From: Talaromyces rugulosus
Taxonomy: Eukaryota > Ascomycota > Eurotiomycetes > Eurotiales > Trichocomaceae
Direction: 5' to 3'
DNA: 64,000 nt
Assembly: GCF_013368755.1 (NCBI RefSeq)
Contig: NC_049562.1
Span: 2,294,001 to 2,358,000 of the forward strand
Shown piece after piece: positions 36,269 through 46,696 of the stretch (the first letter of the stretch is position 1; each line of letters opens with the position of its first letter). Both the position numbers and the translations under genes were made by a program. Below the pieces are notes generated by a model. The model was given only the letters and a program-made list of their open reading frames with translations. It did not search any database and was not told where the DNA came from.

Positions 36269-36974
36269 GGTGGCTATTTCGCAATTTCAACACACACACA
36301 CACACACCGTTCTCTCGATGCAATGTTGTTGCAGTCTGTATGTACTCGGTACAGTATCGTGGGTCAACAGACACTCCGGGGAAAACCATGTGGGAGTGAG
36401 TCGCAAACTAGTCATGCAACTATAGACTCTGGGCATGTAGTAGCATGCACGATGGTACAGGCCGAAAAAAATCGACAGGAAACTAAATGAATCACCGTAT
36501 CATTCATTTATTTACTCCTACATCATCCCCTCGCGGGGAACGGCGGATTTATAGTTTATAGATCACTGACTGACTCGGAATGTCAACGCGCAACACCATC
36601 ACCGGCCAAGCAGGCTTTTCCAGCCGACTTCGGTGAACGATATTCCAAATTCATTTCGAGCCAGACGCCAATCAGCTCTGGGACTTATCACGCGCGTGGG
36701 TGACAAGTCACAAAAGTTAGCGAGAGCGCCACGGGGAGGGCCAAAGCCTGAGAACGGGACGTGCTTACTTAGTACTTTAGTTACTTGAGTAGTAATCATA
36801 AAATCACATATTGCAATTGCTATTAATACCCTGGTTTGCTCCCCGGTTTTCCCAAAAATTCGCCCAATTTTTGGGTTCGGCTTTAGCTCGCTCTCACTTC
36901 TTGCCCACAAAACTTCGTACCAAATTACCAATCGGCCTGGAATAATAACTAATTTGGATAGCGTCGCACCCGCC
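36269..36974. promoter_or_regulatory. Shared promoter of LaeA-like methyltransferase and P450 genes
   Basis: About 700 bases between two divergent starts, with a CA repeat right beside the methyltransferase start (near 36,291-36,307). No other gene seen. Confidence 0.55.
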
Positions 36975-38700
36975 ATGGAGCAGCTGCATGTGCAGCAGCC
37001 CCCTGACGTGAAGGATCTCATTCCCGACGGATCAGCATCGCTGGTCTGGGGCTGTTTGAGCCTCCTAGCTGCAGCTGTCGCGTGGCTGGGCTTGTTGGCT
37101 CTGTATCGCCTGTTTTTCAGCCCACTGGCTGCAATTCCAGGCCCCAGATTGGCTGCTGCTACTGCTTGGTATGAGTTCTACTGGGATTGTCCCCGGAAGG
37201 GCCATTACATGTTTAAGATTGAGCAGATGCACCGGGAATATGGTATTTCTTTTTTCTTTCTTCTAGTTTGTATACAGACTAACAACTAGCAGGCCCTATC
37301 GTGCGCATCAATCCGTGGGAAGTCCACATCAAGGACCCCGCGTACTGGGACACTCTCTATTCCAACAACAAACTCGACAAAGATGCATGGTACTACCGCG
37401 CCTTTGGCGACAATCGAGGCACCGTGGGCACAGGCCCATGGGAACTGCATCGCCTGCGCCGCGGCGCCATGGCCAGATTCTTCTCGAGCGCCAACGTCTC
37501 GCGACTCGAGCCAAAAGTGCTGGCAAGAGTGCAGAAGCTGCTAGACCGAATCCAAGAAGAGTACCATGCTGAAAAAAAAAAAATCGTGATCCCCATCTCG
37601 CACGCATTTCGCTGCTATGCGACAGATGTCATATCCGACTATGCCGCCCCGCACACCCGCGACTTTTTGAGTACGCCGGACTTTTCCGCGGCTTTTAATC
37701 AGGTGCTGCGTGACTTTTCGGAGATTATGCTTTGGCATCGCCATATTCCGATTGTTTTTCCGCTGTTTGGTGCAATTCCTCGGTGGCTGCTCTCTGCAAT
37801 GGATCCGACAGGCGCCCAGGTTGCTGTGTTGGATAACCAAGCTGTAAGATATTAAACTACTGCGTAAAAGGAGCATAAAAACTGACGTTTCCAAAATATA
37901 AGGCCTTGCTCACCCAAGCAAAGACGGTCATCGAGACCAAGGGTATCCCGCCGAAAAAGGCGTCGCCAACCGTGCTAGACGCTATTTATCAATCTGAACT
38001 CCTCGGTCCGGAAGAAAAGACACTGCCGCGGATGATGGCAGAGACTCAAGCCTTACTTGGGGCTGGCACTGAAACTACGGGTAACACACTTTCGACATTG
38101 ACCTTTCACCTCCTGTCAAACCCGGCGATTCTCCAGAAGCTGAAAGCGGAACTCAATACTGCTGCTGCTGCCCTTGGTCGTGAAAGCTCTGGGCTGCTCG
38201 AGTTCAAGGTCTTGGATAAGCTATCCTATCTCCAATCCTGCATCAAGGAGGCGCTTCGTCTGGCGATCGGAGTCGTCGGTCGACTTCCTCGAGTCAACCC
38301 TGTTGCGCCCATGTCCTACACAACACCGTCCGGAAAGACATACATCCTCCCACCCAACACGGCCGTATCAATGTCCATCCGCGACATGCATATAGACAAT
38401 ACTATCTTCCCAAACCCTCACTCCTTTATCCCAGAGCGATGGATAGAAAGCAGCCCAGATCACCTTCGGCAGATGGAGAAGGCGTACGCGCCCTTTGGCC
38501 GCGGTGCGCGGGCTTGCTTGGGCGTCGAGCTTGCCAAGGAGGAACTCACCCTGATGGCGGGTAACCTTTTTCTGCGCTTTGATTTTGACTTGTTTGAGAC
38601 GACGGCGCGAGATGTTAGTATCCTGCACGATTATTTTGCGCCGTTCGGGCCCAAGGATAGTAAAGGGGTGCGGGTGACTGTGGTAGTCAGTCAGCTCTAG
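36975..38700 (+). CDS. Cytochrome P450 monooxygenase
   Basis: A microsomal haem monooxygenase; substrate unknown. Exons 36975-37242, 37293-37843 and 37903-38700 encode 538 aa. An N-terminal membrane anchor (about residues 22-50) is followed by the Pro-rich hinge LAAIPGPRLAA. The I-helix oxygen-binding motif is GAGTET, the K-helix ExxR is EALR, the PERW-type motif is FIPERW, and the haem loop FGRGARACLG contains the cysteine ligand. All core residues are intact, so the enzyme should be functional. The Pezizomycotina-type hinge and I-helix suggest a secondary-metabolism P450, but the family number cannot be read by eye. Neighbours are a divergent LaeA-like methyltransferase and a downstream 2OG oxygenase. 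Confidence 0.93.
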
Positions 38701-38950
38701 TCTATGGGAAGAAAACTTGTAAATATAGTTTATTTGAGGTATAATTAATATTTGAATACTTAATATTAATACCACTTTGCATATAAATGCCGTGTTAGAG
38801 CAACATCGAATTAACTCGTTAGGGCTTGGATGTATCGTGACTGGCTGCCCGGCCGCCAATCATGCCGGCTTCCCATCAACAACACATCAACTTGGACTGC
38901 TCTCCCTTCCACATCTAAATAAACCCACCACTTGAATAAAGATAACCAAG

Positions 38951-39907
38951 ATGTCCCCCGCAAAATCCAAAAAGAAAGCCTCAGCTCAACCGACAGCAAC
39001 TGCAGCAACAAATTCTCCCAACTGGCCAGCCCTCCGCCCATTGGTCCCATCCTCCGATCTATACATTGAACCCATCCTGCCCGACCAAATCTACATAATC
39101 CGCAATTTCTTTACTGCCAATCTGTGCAAGGCCTACGTGGCATTCCTCTCCTCGGCGGCCATTTCACTAACGACCACGCCGCAAAAACCCAAATCCAAGT
39201 ATGAGGCGGTGCGCGTCAACGATCGGTATCAGATTGAGGATGCGGGGTTTGCCGAGCTGCTTTGGAATAGTACCGCGCTCAGGGAGATTGTGAATGAGCG
39301 GCGGGGCCTCGATCTAGTAGAGGACGAGGGGGAAGACAAAGCAAACCGGTGTGTTTGGGGTGGGACTCCGTTGGGGTTGAATTCGAATATTAGGATATAC
39401 CGGTATACGGCCGGGCAGTTTTTTGCACAGCACTGTGAGTTTCTTTCTTTTTCTTTCTCTATTTTTAATTCCCTGTTCTACGAGTGCGTGTATACCTCAA
39501 TCTACAGTGGACTATATTTCAGTCATCATGGCGAAAATCTTCATACCTACCCCGCAGCAATTCCGTGATGTTTTAATTAATGTTGGCGCATATACTGACT
39601 GCATCCAGACGACGAATCCAACACAGTCCAGTTCAGCCCTCCCAAATCATCATCATCTCCATCATCACCAACATCCAAACCCCAACCAGCACACACCACC
39701 TGGACGCTGCTTCTCTACCTGACTACGACAGAGGGAGGGGAAACGGTCTTCTATCCCGACGACGGATCGGCGCCCATATCCGTAGCCCCCGAAGTGGGCA
39801 TGGCGCTGCTGCACCGACACGGCGAGCAGTGCCTGCTTCACGAGGGGAAACAGGTGCGCAGCGGCGAGAAATGGGTGATTCGCAGTGATTTGGTTGTTAG
39901 AGACTGA
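38951..39907 (+). CDS. 2-oxoglutarate/Fe(II)-dependent dioxygenase (prolyl 4-hydroxylase type)
   Basis: It couples 2-oxoglutarate decarboxylation to substrate hydroxylation. Exons 38951-39434 and 39609-39907 give 260 aa. The N-terminus is basic and polar. The double-stranded beta-helix core starts around DQIYIIRNFFTANLCKAY. The iron-binding HxD is HYD, with the His at the end of exon 1 and the Asp in exon 2, so it forms only on splicing of the 174-nt intron. The second half contains LLLYLTTTEGGETVFYP and the distal His and 2OG-binding Arg region in HEGKQVRSGEKWVIRSDLVV. This matches P4Hc-like fungal proteins. Whether it belongs functionally with the P450 is unknown. Confidence 0.88.
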
Positions 39908-40369
39908 TGAGATATGTATGAATGCTGAACTGAAGAAGATTTGCTATCAATCCGCCCTCTATATTAGGTTCTGGTTCTCAGAGTAAATAATAATATCTAC
40001 TCCGTCAGTTCCCAGGAATAGGATTCATCATTCTCCACCAAGTGGGCAGCTGGCTTGACTGGCTTGGGCGTAGTAGTTGTAACTGAAGATGATTTTTTCG
40101 CGCGTGCGGCTTTTGACTGGCCAGAAAAACTCGGACAGGCCGCGCTAGTCCCAAACAGGCAGTGTACGGCAGGCCGCAGCAGCCCGTCACGCAGGTGGGT
40201 CCAGGGCCTCGTAGACCAATCACGGCGCGCAATAGGGCGACAACAAGTGGGGCGGGCGGGCGGCCCTGAGCCACTCACGCGGGGTCTTTTTGCCAGCGCT
40301 TTGGGCTGGGCGCGCGGGTCTTTTCTTTTCTTGGTCTTTCAATCTCGTTAGCGTTTTGGAGCATCTGAG
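39908..40369. other. Intergenic upstream of forkhead gene
   Basis: GC-rich 460-base stretch holding the dioxygenase 3' end and the forkhead promoter. No gene supported. Confidence 0.55.
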
Positions 40370-43300
40370 ATGGCCTCACGCTCACCGCCTTTGCTTCTCT
40401 CTCGCTCTGGGCTCTGCTCTCCATTTTCCCTTGTTGCAAGGTCACGGCCTCGAGAGAAATCCCCCCAGCTGCAGCAGCGTGTCATGTCGTCTTTGCAGAC
40501 CATGACGGCGCCAGCGGTGGGCCATCGCCCTCCCGATCCTGGCATCGACCTCGAGCAGCAGCCGCTTGATACCGAGAGCCATCATCACCATCATCATGCC
40601 TTGCAGAAGAATCGTGCCGCCGACAACAACCATGGCGCATCTCCGCACGCCCAAGTCTCCGACCAGCCGCCTATGAATCCTGTGCAGAATGAATTGCTGG
40701 TGGACGTCAAGATGGAGGAATCCGTCCCTGAATGGGCGCCTGCCAATGGAGAAGGGCAAGTCACCGCCCCGGCGGACAAGTCTGCGACAGAGACCGAAAC
40801 ACCGATATCCGAGATTAAGAAACCGCAAGACAACGACGACGACGACGACGACAACAACAACAACAACAACGACATTGGAAAAGGCCAGACGCAGGATAAG
40901 CAATCCGCTGCCACCTCGCTTCTCGCCCAATTACTCGGCAATGCGCAACAACCTGCTGCGGCGGCGGCGCCTTCCACGCCGGACAACCTTCCCCAGACGC
41001 CCCTACCGGAACCTCTGACGGATGTATCGACCCCCGTTGCGCCTCACGACGAATCTTCTAAGAATGAAGCAGCAGCCGCTACCGCTGCCGCTGCCGCTGA
41101 ACCTCATGCTATGCTCGAAGTGCAGAATGGTACCGCCGGTCCTGTTGCGGAGGAGACGCTGGATAGTACCGCGCAAGGAACGGGCGAGTCGGCCCTGGAA
41201 GAATATACAGATGCTAATCTTCTAGAAGACCCAACAAGAATCCCCGACATGGTGTCTGGTGTGATGGAGGATCCGCTCTCCAAGTCTACTCACGAGCACA
41301 ACGGGCTCTTCCCTCCCTTCGATCCCGGAGCCGGAATGAAGAACGCCCTGGACTCTCTGCATCAGCACGATATGCTTGGTAGCGCTTTTTTGGCCCATGA
41401 ACTCAACATGTCCGGTCTTCCTGTATCCGGAATTCCCGATCTTTCAGACTATGCCAATCCATTCAACGAAGTTGCTGCTTCCATGGCCGGCTCTGAACCG
41501 CGCATCCAGGCATTTGCAAAACTGGAGTTTGATGATGGCCATTTCTACGTCAATACGTATTCATTTGTCCTGGGTCGAGATGTCCGCGCCGCGCGAGCAG
41601 CCCACCAGCGTGATATGCAAGTCCGACAGGTCATGGGCAGGCCGCCTAAAAACAAAAGCTCCAGCGGTGGTAATACATCCCACACCCCCAACCGAGTCAA
41701 AAGAGACGGCAGCGCATACATGGGGAGTGTTGTGAGCGATCGAGGCGGTATTATGGGCTTTGACCCGGATTTACCTCATATGAATCAGAAAAGCCGCAGA
41801 TCATCACTGTCATCCCAGCCGGAATCTGCACTTGCAACTCCTGCGCAGCTGCAGGCAAACCATACAGACTACAACGCCCTTGCTATGCAGTCATTACACG
41901 ACGGCGGCGGTGATGCCAAACCGGTTGATGCGCTGGCCCTGCTACCTTCACCTGATGCCTGTCCGACCATTCCTATCCACCCTCCCGCAACTACGGATGG
42001 CATGGCCGCTGGACATAAGGGTATTTCCCGGAAACATGTCAAGATTTCGTACAACTTTGACAAGAGTCTTTTCGAAATGGAGGTCATGGGTCGAAATGGC
42101 GCCTTTATTGGTGCTGATTGGCTTGCCCCCGGACAAGTCAGACCCTTGCACAGTGGAGATTATATTCAAATAGGAGGGGTCCGGATCCGATTCCTCCTAC
42201 CTGATGTGCCAATTGGGGAGACAGGAGCTGATCGAGTGGAAGATACTTTGATGGAAGAGGACGGCACTCTTTTGATAGACGCCGACAATGACATGACTGG
42301 TGAGATAGATGCAATGGATCTATCTGATCTTGACAGTGCAGATGAGGCGCAGCAGTCTAGGATCACCAAACTGATCCTGAAGACCAAAAACACCGGGGAT
42401 TCTCCCAACCCACCTACGGCAACATCAGTTGATGGAAACTCTGAGGCCCAACCAAGACGTCGAGGACCTGGCCGTCCTCCAAAGGATGGCATCATGTCGA
42501 AACGGGAACGTGCCGAGATTGCTCGAGAGCAGAAACTGGCTGCTAAACGTGAGGCTAACGGTGGTGTGACTCCGCCGCCGTCGAACCGAATTAAGCCTCC
42601 TAAGCCACGCAAGGAGGATTCGGTCGAAGAGCCTCCTTCTGCGATAAAGCAGCCGGAGAAAAGAAAGTTCACCAAGCGCAAACAACCCGATGGAACATTT
42701 ATCGACGTGCCTATTGATTCTATTGAAGGAGGCGAACCACTACCTCCCGAGCAGGTCGTGGAATATCCCAAGCCACCCCCTAAGAAACGCAAGCCGTCCA
42801 GATCTCCGTCTCCAGACTACCCCCCGGAATCTTCCTACACGCAGGACCAATTGGCAAAGCCTCCTTACAACTACGCTGTTCTCATTTTTGATGCCCTGAC
42901 GGAAGCTCGTGCTCCAATGACCCTAAAACAAATCTACCGTGCTCTCAAGCTGAAATACCCGTATTTCAGGTTCAAGTGCGAAACCGAAGGGTGGACGTCG
43001 AGTGTTCGTCACAACTTGAACGGCAATAGGCAACTTTTCGAACATGCAGAACGTGACGGCAAAGGCTGGTCGTGGCAGCTTCGGGCTGGTGCATCAGTAG
43101 AAAAGGAAAAGAAGAGAAGACCTTCACCACCACCTCCGTCAACCCACCTCTCTCAACCGCCCTCTCACCAACATTATGTGCCGCCGACAAACAACCATTA
43201 CGCCAACCAAGGTGTTCCCAATCAGCAACAGTTCCAGTTTTCGTCAATGACCCCAACTCATTACAACGCGCCTCCCCCTCCTCCAGTGCCTCAGCCAAAT

Positions 43301-44149
43301 ACCTACAGGCCACCACCTCCTCCCCCTGCCCCTGCCCCTGCTCCTGTTGCTGCCCCTGCTCCCCCTCCTCCTGCTGCTGCACCCCCACCCCAATCTTCCT
43401 TGCCAGCTCCCTTACGAAGTACCAACCTTCCTGGTTCGTTTTCTCAACCCGGGTCTTCAAGTTATGTTTCTCCATATCCATGTCCATTACCTTCAGAAAT
43501 CGTTCAACTTCAACAGTCACAACAACCGCAACCGCAACAGCAAGGGATGCAACAACAAAGGTCGTCCGAATCGATACCTCCGCCTCGACAAGATCAGCAA
43601 CCGCAACCGCAGCAGTCTCACCAACCGATTCATCATCAACAACAACAACCTCCGCAGCCTCAGCAACACCAGCACTATCCTTCCTTTTCTCCCCCGAATC
43701 CATCACCATCACCATACCCCCTTCAAAATAATCAAGTACATCATACTCCTCCGCAACAAGCCCAGCAACCGCCGCCTTTACCACAGCAAGGACCGCAGCC
43801 CATGCACAATCAGCAGCAAACGTATCAAAATCCGAACGCCAACCCGATGCCATCTGGTCCACCACCGGCTTCTAACCACCAACGACCAATGAACCAGGCC
43901 GAAGAACCGGAATCATCTGCCTCATTTTTGGAGCGGGCAAACAAAGCTATTGATGACTTTGAAGCTGTGCTGATGGAAGATTACGACGACAAGGATTACA
44001 TCCGAGAAGTCCTAAAGAGCGCACGTGCTCGGGCCTGGGGCCATGCAAAGGAGAGTTCGTTTCCAGATGGAGAGCCGAAGGATGAAGCTGTTTTGCTCGA
44101 TGCTTTGTTGAATCTCATCGAAGGGTTGAGGGGTAGCAATACTTCCTGA
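40370..44149 (+). CDS. Forkhead transcription factor with FHA domain (Fhl1-like)
   Basis: A single exon of 1259 aa from the first ATG; a second plausible start at 40,484 (MSSLQTMTAP) would give 1221 aa. A long acidic/Ala-rich N-terminus contains an Asp-Asn homopolymer pair (six Asp then seven Asn). The FHA domain begins near residue 380 (HFYVNTYSFVLGRD) and resumes near residue 550 (GISRKHVKISYNF, LHSGDYIQIGGVRIRFLL), split by an insert of about 150 residues. A basic linker with GRPPK motifs precedes the forkhead DNA-binding domain at about 830-905 (KPPYNYAVLIFDAL, SSVRHNL, FEHAERDGKGWSWQL). A long Pro/Gln-rich tail and a short C-terminal helix end the protein. FHA plus forkhead is the Fkh1/2/Fhl1 architecture, and the divergent forkhead suggests the Fhl1 side (ribosomal protein gene control). 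That subtype is inference. Confidence 0.9.
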   Translation: MASRSPPLLLSRSGLCSPFSLVARSRPREKSPQLQQRVMSSLQTMTAPAVGHRPPDPGIDLEQQPLDTESHHHHHHALQKNRAADNNHGASPHAQVSDQPPMNPVQNELLVDVKMEESVPEWAPANGEGQVTAPADKSATETETPISEIKKPQDNDDDDDDNNNNNNDIGKGQTQDKQSAATSLLAQLLGNAQQPAAAAAPSTPDNLPQTPLPEPLTDVSTPVAPHDESSKNEAAAATAAAAAEPHAMLEVQNGTAGPVAEETLDSTAQGTGESALEEYTDANLLEDPTRIPDMVSGVMEDPLSKSTHEHNGLFPPFDPGAGMKNALDSLHQHDMLGSAFLAHELNMSGLPVSGIPDLSDYANPFNEVAASMAGSEPRIQAFAKLEFDDGHFYVNTYSFVLGRDVRAARAAHQRDMQVRQVMGRPPKNKSSSGGNTSHTPNRVKRDGSAYMGSVVSDRGGIMGFDPDLPHMNQKSRRSSLSSQPESALATPAQLQANHTDYNALAMQSLHDGGGDAKPVDALALLPSPDACPTIPIHPPATTDGMAAGHKGISRKHVKISYNFDKSLFEMEVMGRNGAFIGADWLAPGQVRPLHSGDYIQIGGVRIRFLLPDVPIGETGADRVEDTLMEEDGTLLIDADNDMTGEIDAMDLSDLDSADEAQQSRITKLILKTKNTGDSPNPPTATSVDGNSEAQPRRRGPGRPPKDGIMSKRERAEIAREQKLAAKREANGGVTPPPSNRIKPPKPRKEDSVEEPPSAIKQPEKRKFTKRKQPDGTFIDVPIDSIEGGEPLPPEQVVEYPKPPPKKRKPSRSPSPDYPPESSYTQDQLAKPPYNYAVLIFDALTEARAPMTLKQIYRALKLKYPYFRFKCETEGWTSSVRHNLNGNRQLFEHAERDGKGWSWQLRAGASVEKEKKRRPSPPPPSTHLSQPPSHQHYVPPTNNHYANQGVPNQQQFQFSSMTPTHYNAPPPPPVPQPNTYRPPPPPPAPAPAPVAAPAPPPPAAAPPPQSSLPAPLRSTNLPGSFSQPGSSSYVSPYPCPLPSEIVQLQQSQQPQPQQQGMQQQRSSESIPPPRQDQQPQPQQSHQPIHHQQQQPPQPQQHQHYPSFSPPNPSPSPYPLQNNQVHHTPPQQAQQPPPLPQQGPQPMHNQQQTYQNPNANPMPSGPPPASNHQRPMNQAEEPESSASFLERANKAIDDFEAVLMEDYDDKDYIREVLKSARARAWGHAKESSFPDGEPKDEAVLLDALLNLIEGLRGSNTS

Positions 44150-44793
44150 GCTGTTACGACCACGATTTTTTTTTGGACGACTTCAAGAGGTTAATGCGAC
44201 TTCAAGAAGGTTAATGGTACGAAGGATGGATAATGTTTTGGACACGATTTATGACTGGATATTAAGGAGGCATCACAAAAAGGCGTTAGCGTTGGTATTT
44301 TTTTTTTGTTCTTTTTTGCTTTTGATTTGAAGCCATGCCCCACGCTCTGCAAATACGACATACAATTGTTGAGACGAGAAGAAGACAGCTTCTTGTTATT
44401 TGCTTTTGATGCATTATTTTTTTTAGGTAGACATTTTTTTTTCTGCCTATATCTTGTTAGTCATGTTTTGATGATATCCAATGAGCCCCATGAGGCCGTT
44501 TTTTCAGCTATTATCATTCCTTTTTGTCTCTTTTTTTTATTTCTTTTCAAAGCCTCTTCTTTTCTTTTGATACTCCCGGTCTTACTCCCATGGAGTTGAC
44601 GGACGGTAGAGTTTCAGGTCTCGGGTGGTTATTCAAATCAGTTTTTTTTTTGAACTGATTGTATGGATATCTCTAGAATTGAACAGGAGATATTCAATTC
44701 AAAAGTACGGACTAGACAAAAAAATAATGAAAATGGGAATAGTTTATTTAAAATTTTTGAATATTCACATATAAAGCCATCACGAACTACAAC
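44150..44793. other. Intergenic between convergent forkhead and lipase genes
   Basis: T-rich, with several poly(T) tracts, as expected for two converging 3' ends. No gene seen. Confidence 0.6.
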
Positions 44794-45966
44794 TTATACA
44801 GCATACTGCATCAAGGCCGGCTCCTGAGTCGACTTGTTTCCGCCAAGTCTAATAAAAAAAGCAGTATCAGTTAAAAACCGCAAAATCAACTGAATATTCC
44901 AAAAAAGAGGGAGGGAAAAAAAAAAAAAAAAAAACTCACAAAATCCCCTTGATAATATCATTAAGCCCGGCCTCCGTAAGCGACGCCAGCGTCGGGTCCA
45001 TACCAGGCGCAAGAAGCTCCAAACAAACCTTTGCACGATCAATCCTCGCCACGTCCGCCTGTCCTCCATGCTCCAGGGCATCCAACGCAATGGCAAACCC
45101 TGCGGCGTCGTGAGTCATAAGCAAATGTCCGACGATCCGCGCGGGACAGAGATCCTGCGCTGAGATGATTGAGGCCCCGGATAGCCGACTGTTTTCAAAC
45201 GATGGAACTACTACCTCATCTGTCACGGACCATACTACTGTCGTGGGCACATAGGCCTGGTCGATACCGTGTGTTCCCCCCGATAGGGCAGCCATGTAGT
45301 TACTCCCCTTTGCCTGCTGCCAGAGACTCGGAGCACAAATGGGCACACCGGAGACGATATCACAAAGTTCGGTGAGACCGTCGAAGCCGACGCCGGAAAA
45401 GTCCGGGCTTAGGGCTACAAAGGACCGTGTCACGGCGGGGTCTCGTGTTGAAGGGAAGAAACGCAGAGCCCATTGGATGTTTGGGCTGCCTTGGGAATGG
45501 CCAATGGCTGCAACGGGGGCACCTGCGAGGGAGGACAGGTGGTGCAGGTTGTATGCCACATATGCGGAGCTTATCTGGGCGTCGTTCATGGAGCGGTTAG
45601 CTAGATTGGAGGATGTTAGCAAGGTAATAATAAAAAAGAAATGCAGTGAAACGAAAGCACGGGGACTGATTTACGCAGATTCAGGTAGCATGCCTTGTAC
45701 CCGGCTTTGAGGAGGGCTGGCACATATCCCAAGCCCCAGCTCTCGTCTCCGGTGCTTCCTGTGCCGTGTACTAGGAGAACCGGGTTTTCGTTTGCAGTGG
45801 GGATGCCGTTGGGGCAGACCAAGGAGTTTTGCATGTCCGCCGTAGAAGCATTGTATGGAGGATCACCTTTGACGGAGAAGAAGTCTGGGGTGGTTGCTAG
45901 AGGGGCTGCTAAAGACGGTACTAGCAGCAAGGAGCACAGCAAGATCATGTAGAATATAGACGCCAT
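44794..45966 (-). CDS. Secreted lipase of the Candida antarctica lipase B type
   Basis: An extracellular alpha/beta hydrolase that cleaves esters. Exons 45966-45675, 45600-44940 and 44848-44794 encode 335 aa. A clear signal peptide is at residues 1-20 (MASIFYMILLCSLLLVPSLA). The oxyanion-hole region is PVLLVHGTGSTGDESWGLGY. The junction of exons 1 and 2 produces LNLPNRSMNDAQISSAYVAY, which fits the family. The nucleophile is in AAIGHSQG; the Asp is in VVWSVTDEVV; the His is in LLMTHDAAGF. There are several Cys for disulfides. It is divergent from a Zn2Cys6 regulator, a common arrangement for pathway-specific control in fungi. Confidence 0.92.
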
Positions 45967-46696
45967 GGTAACCTGCGTTGTCCCCGGCTGTAAGAAGTAT
46001 CACAAACCCAATGCAGAATGAATGTGCTTATTCTAAAGTCTAGGCGAAGGATGATCACGTTCCTTTTATAGAGTTGGCTACCACTTCATTCTACGGTTGC
46101 ATCACTGAGATGGCATGTGATATGGTACATGTATATGCCAAACCTCGGTAGGTGTCAAGAATACGATCATTTTCCAAGAACGACGCTTTGACATTCGCAT
46201 AATATCTGGGGGATCTGACAGGTGCGGGGGAATGGGAACGAGCTGAGGGGATACTAGCGGAACCAAGACCAGCACAGTTCGTGGGGTTCGTTTTTGGTGA
46301 ATGTAGAGGAAGAGACGCCAAATCTTAGCTCAGTTCAAAAGAGAGAGACAAAGGTGAAGCGAGTAGCCCTGGACTTGCCTCGTTGGGCAATGTCGGGAAG
46401 TTTACCCCATATTCCCGCCCCGTTAATGATTTATCCCCGCCCGCTTCTCCGGGTCTTAAGGTTGTTAGCCCTATATGTACATCTTACTATTGGCCAAAAA
46501 CGACAGATCAGAAATCTACCAATCTAAACCTAAAGAAGATAAACCGAGCAAGACCCGCCTGGATCTGCGCAAGTGACCAGTCACGCTGACATATATTGTT
46601 GGTATAAGCCTCTTCCTGTCCCTTTTCCTCTTCCGAATTGCCGTTCTACTTCTTCGCTTACACCTTTATACTTCTTCCAATACGCCAGCCCCCGGA
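45967..46696. promoter_or_regulatory. Shared promoter of lipase and Zn2Cys6 regulator
   Basis: About 730 bases between divergent starts. Zn2Cys6 regulators typically bind CGG-type half-sites, but none stood out as an obvious paired operator. The region has short frames with no support. Confidence 0.5.

Noticed and set aside
42972..43865. 297-codon minus-strand frame
   Set aside because: Antisense to the forkhead domain and Pro/Gln-rich tail; its Val/Ala-rich composition mirrors that repeat sequence.
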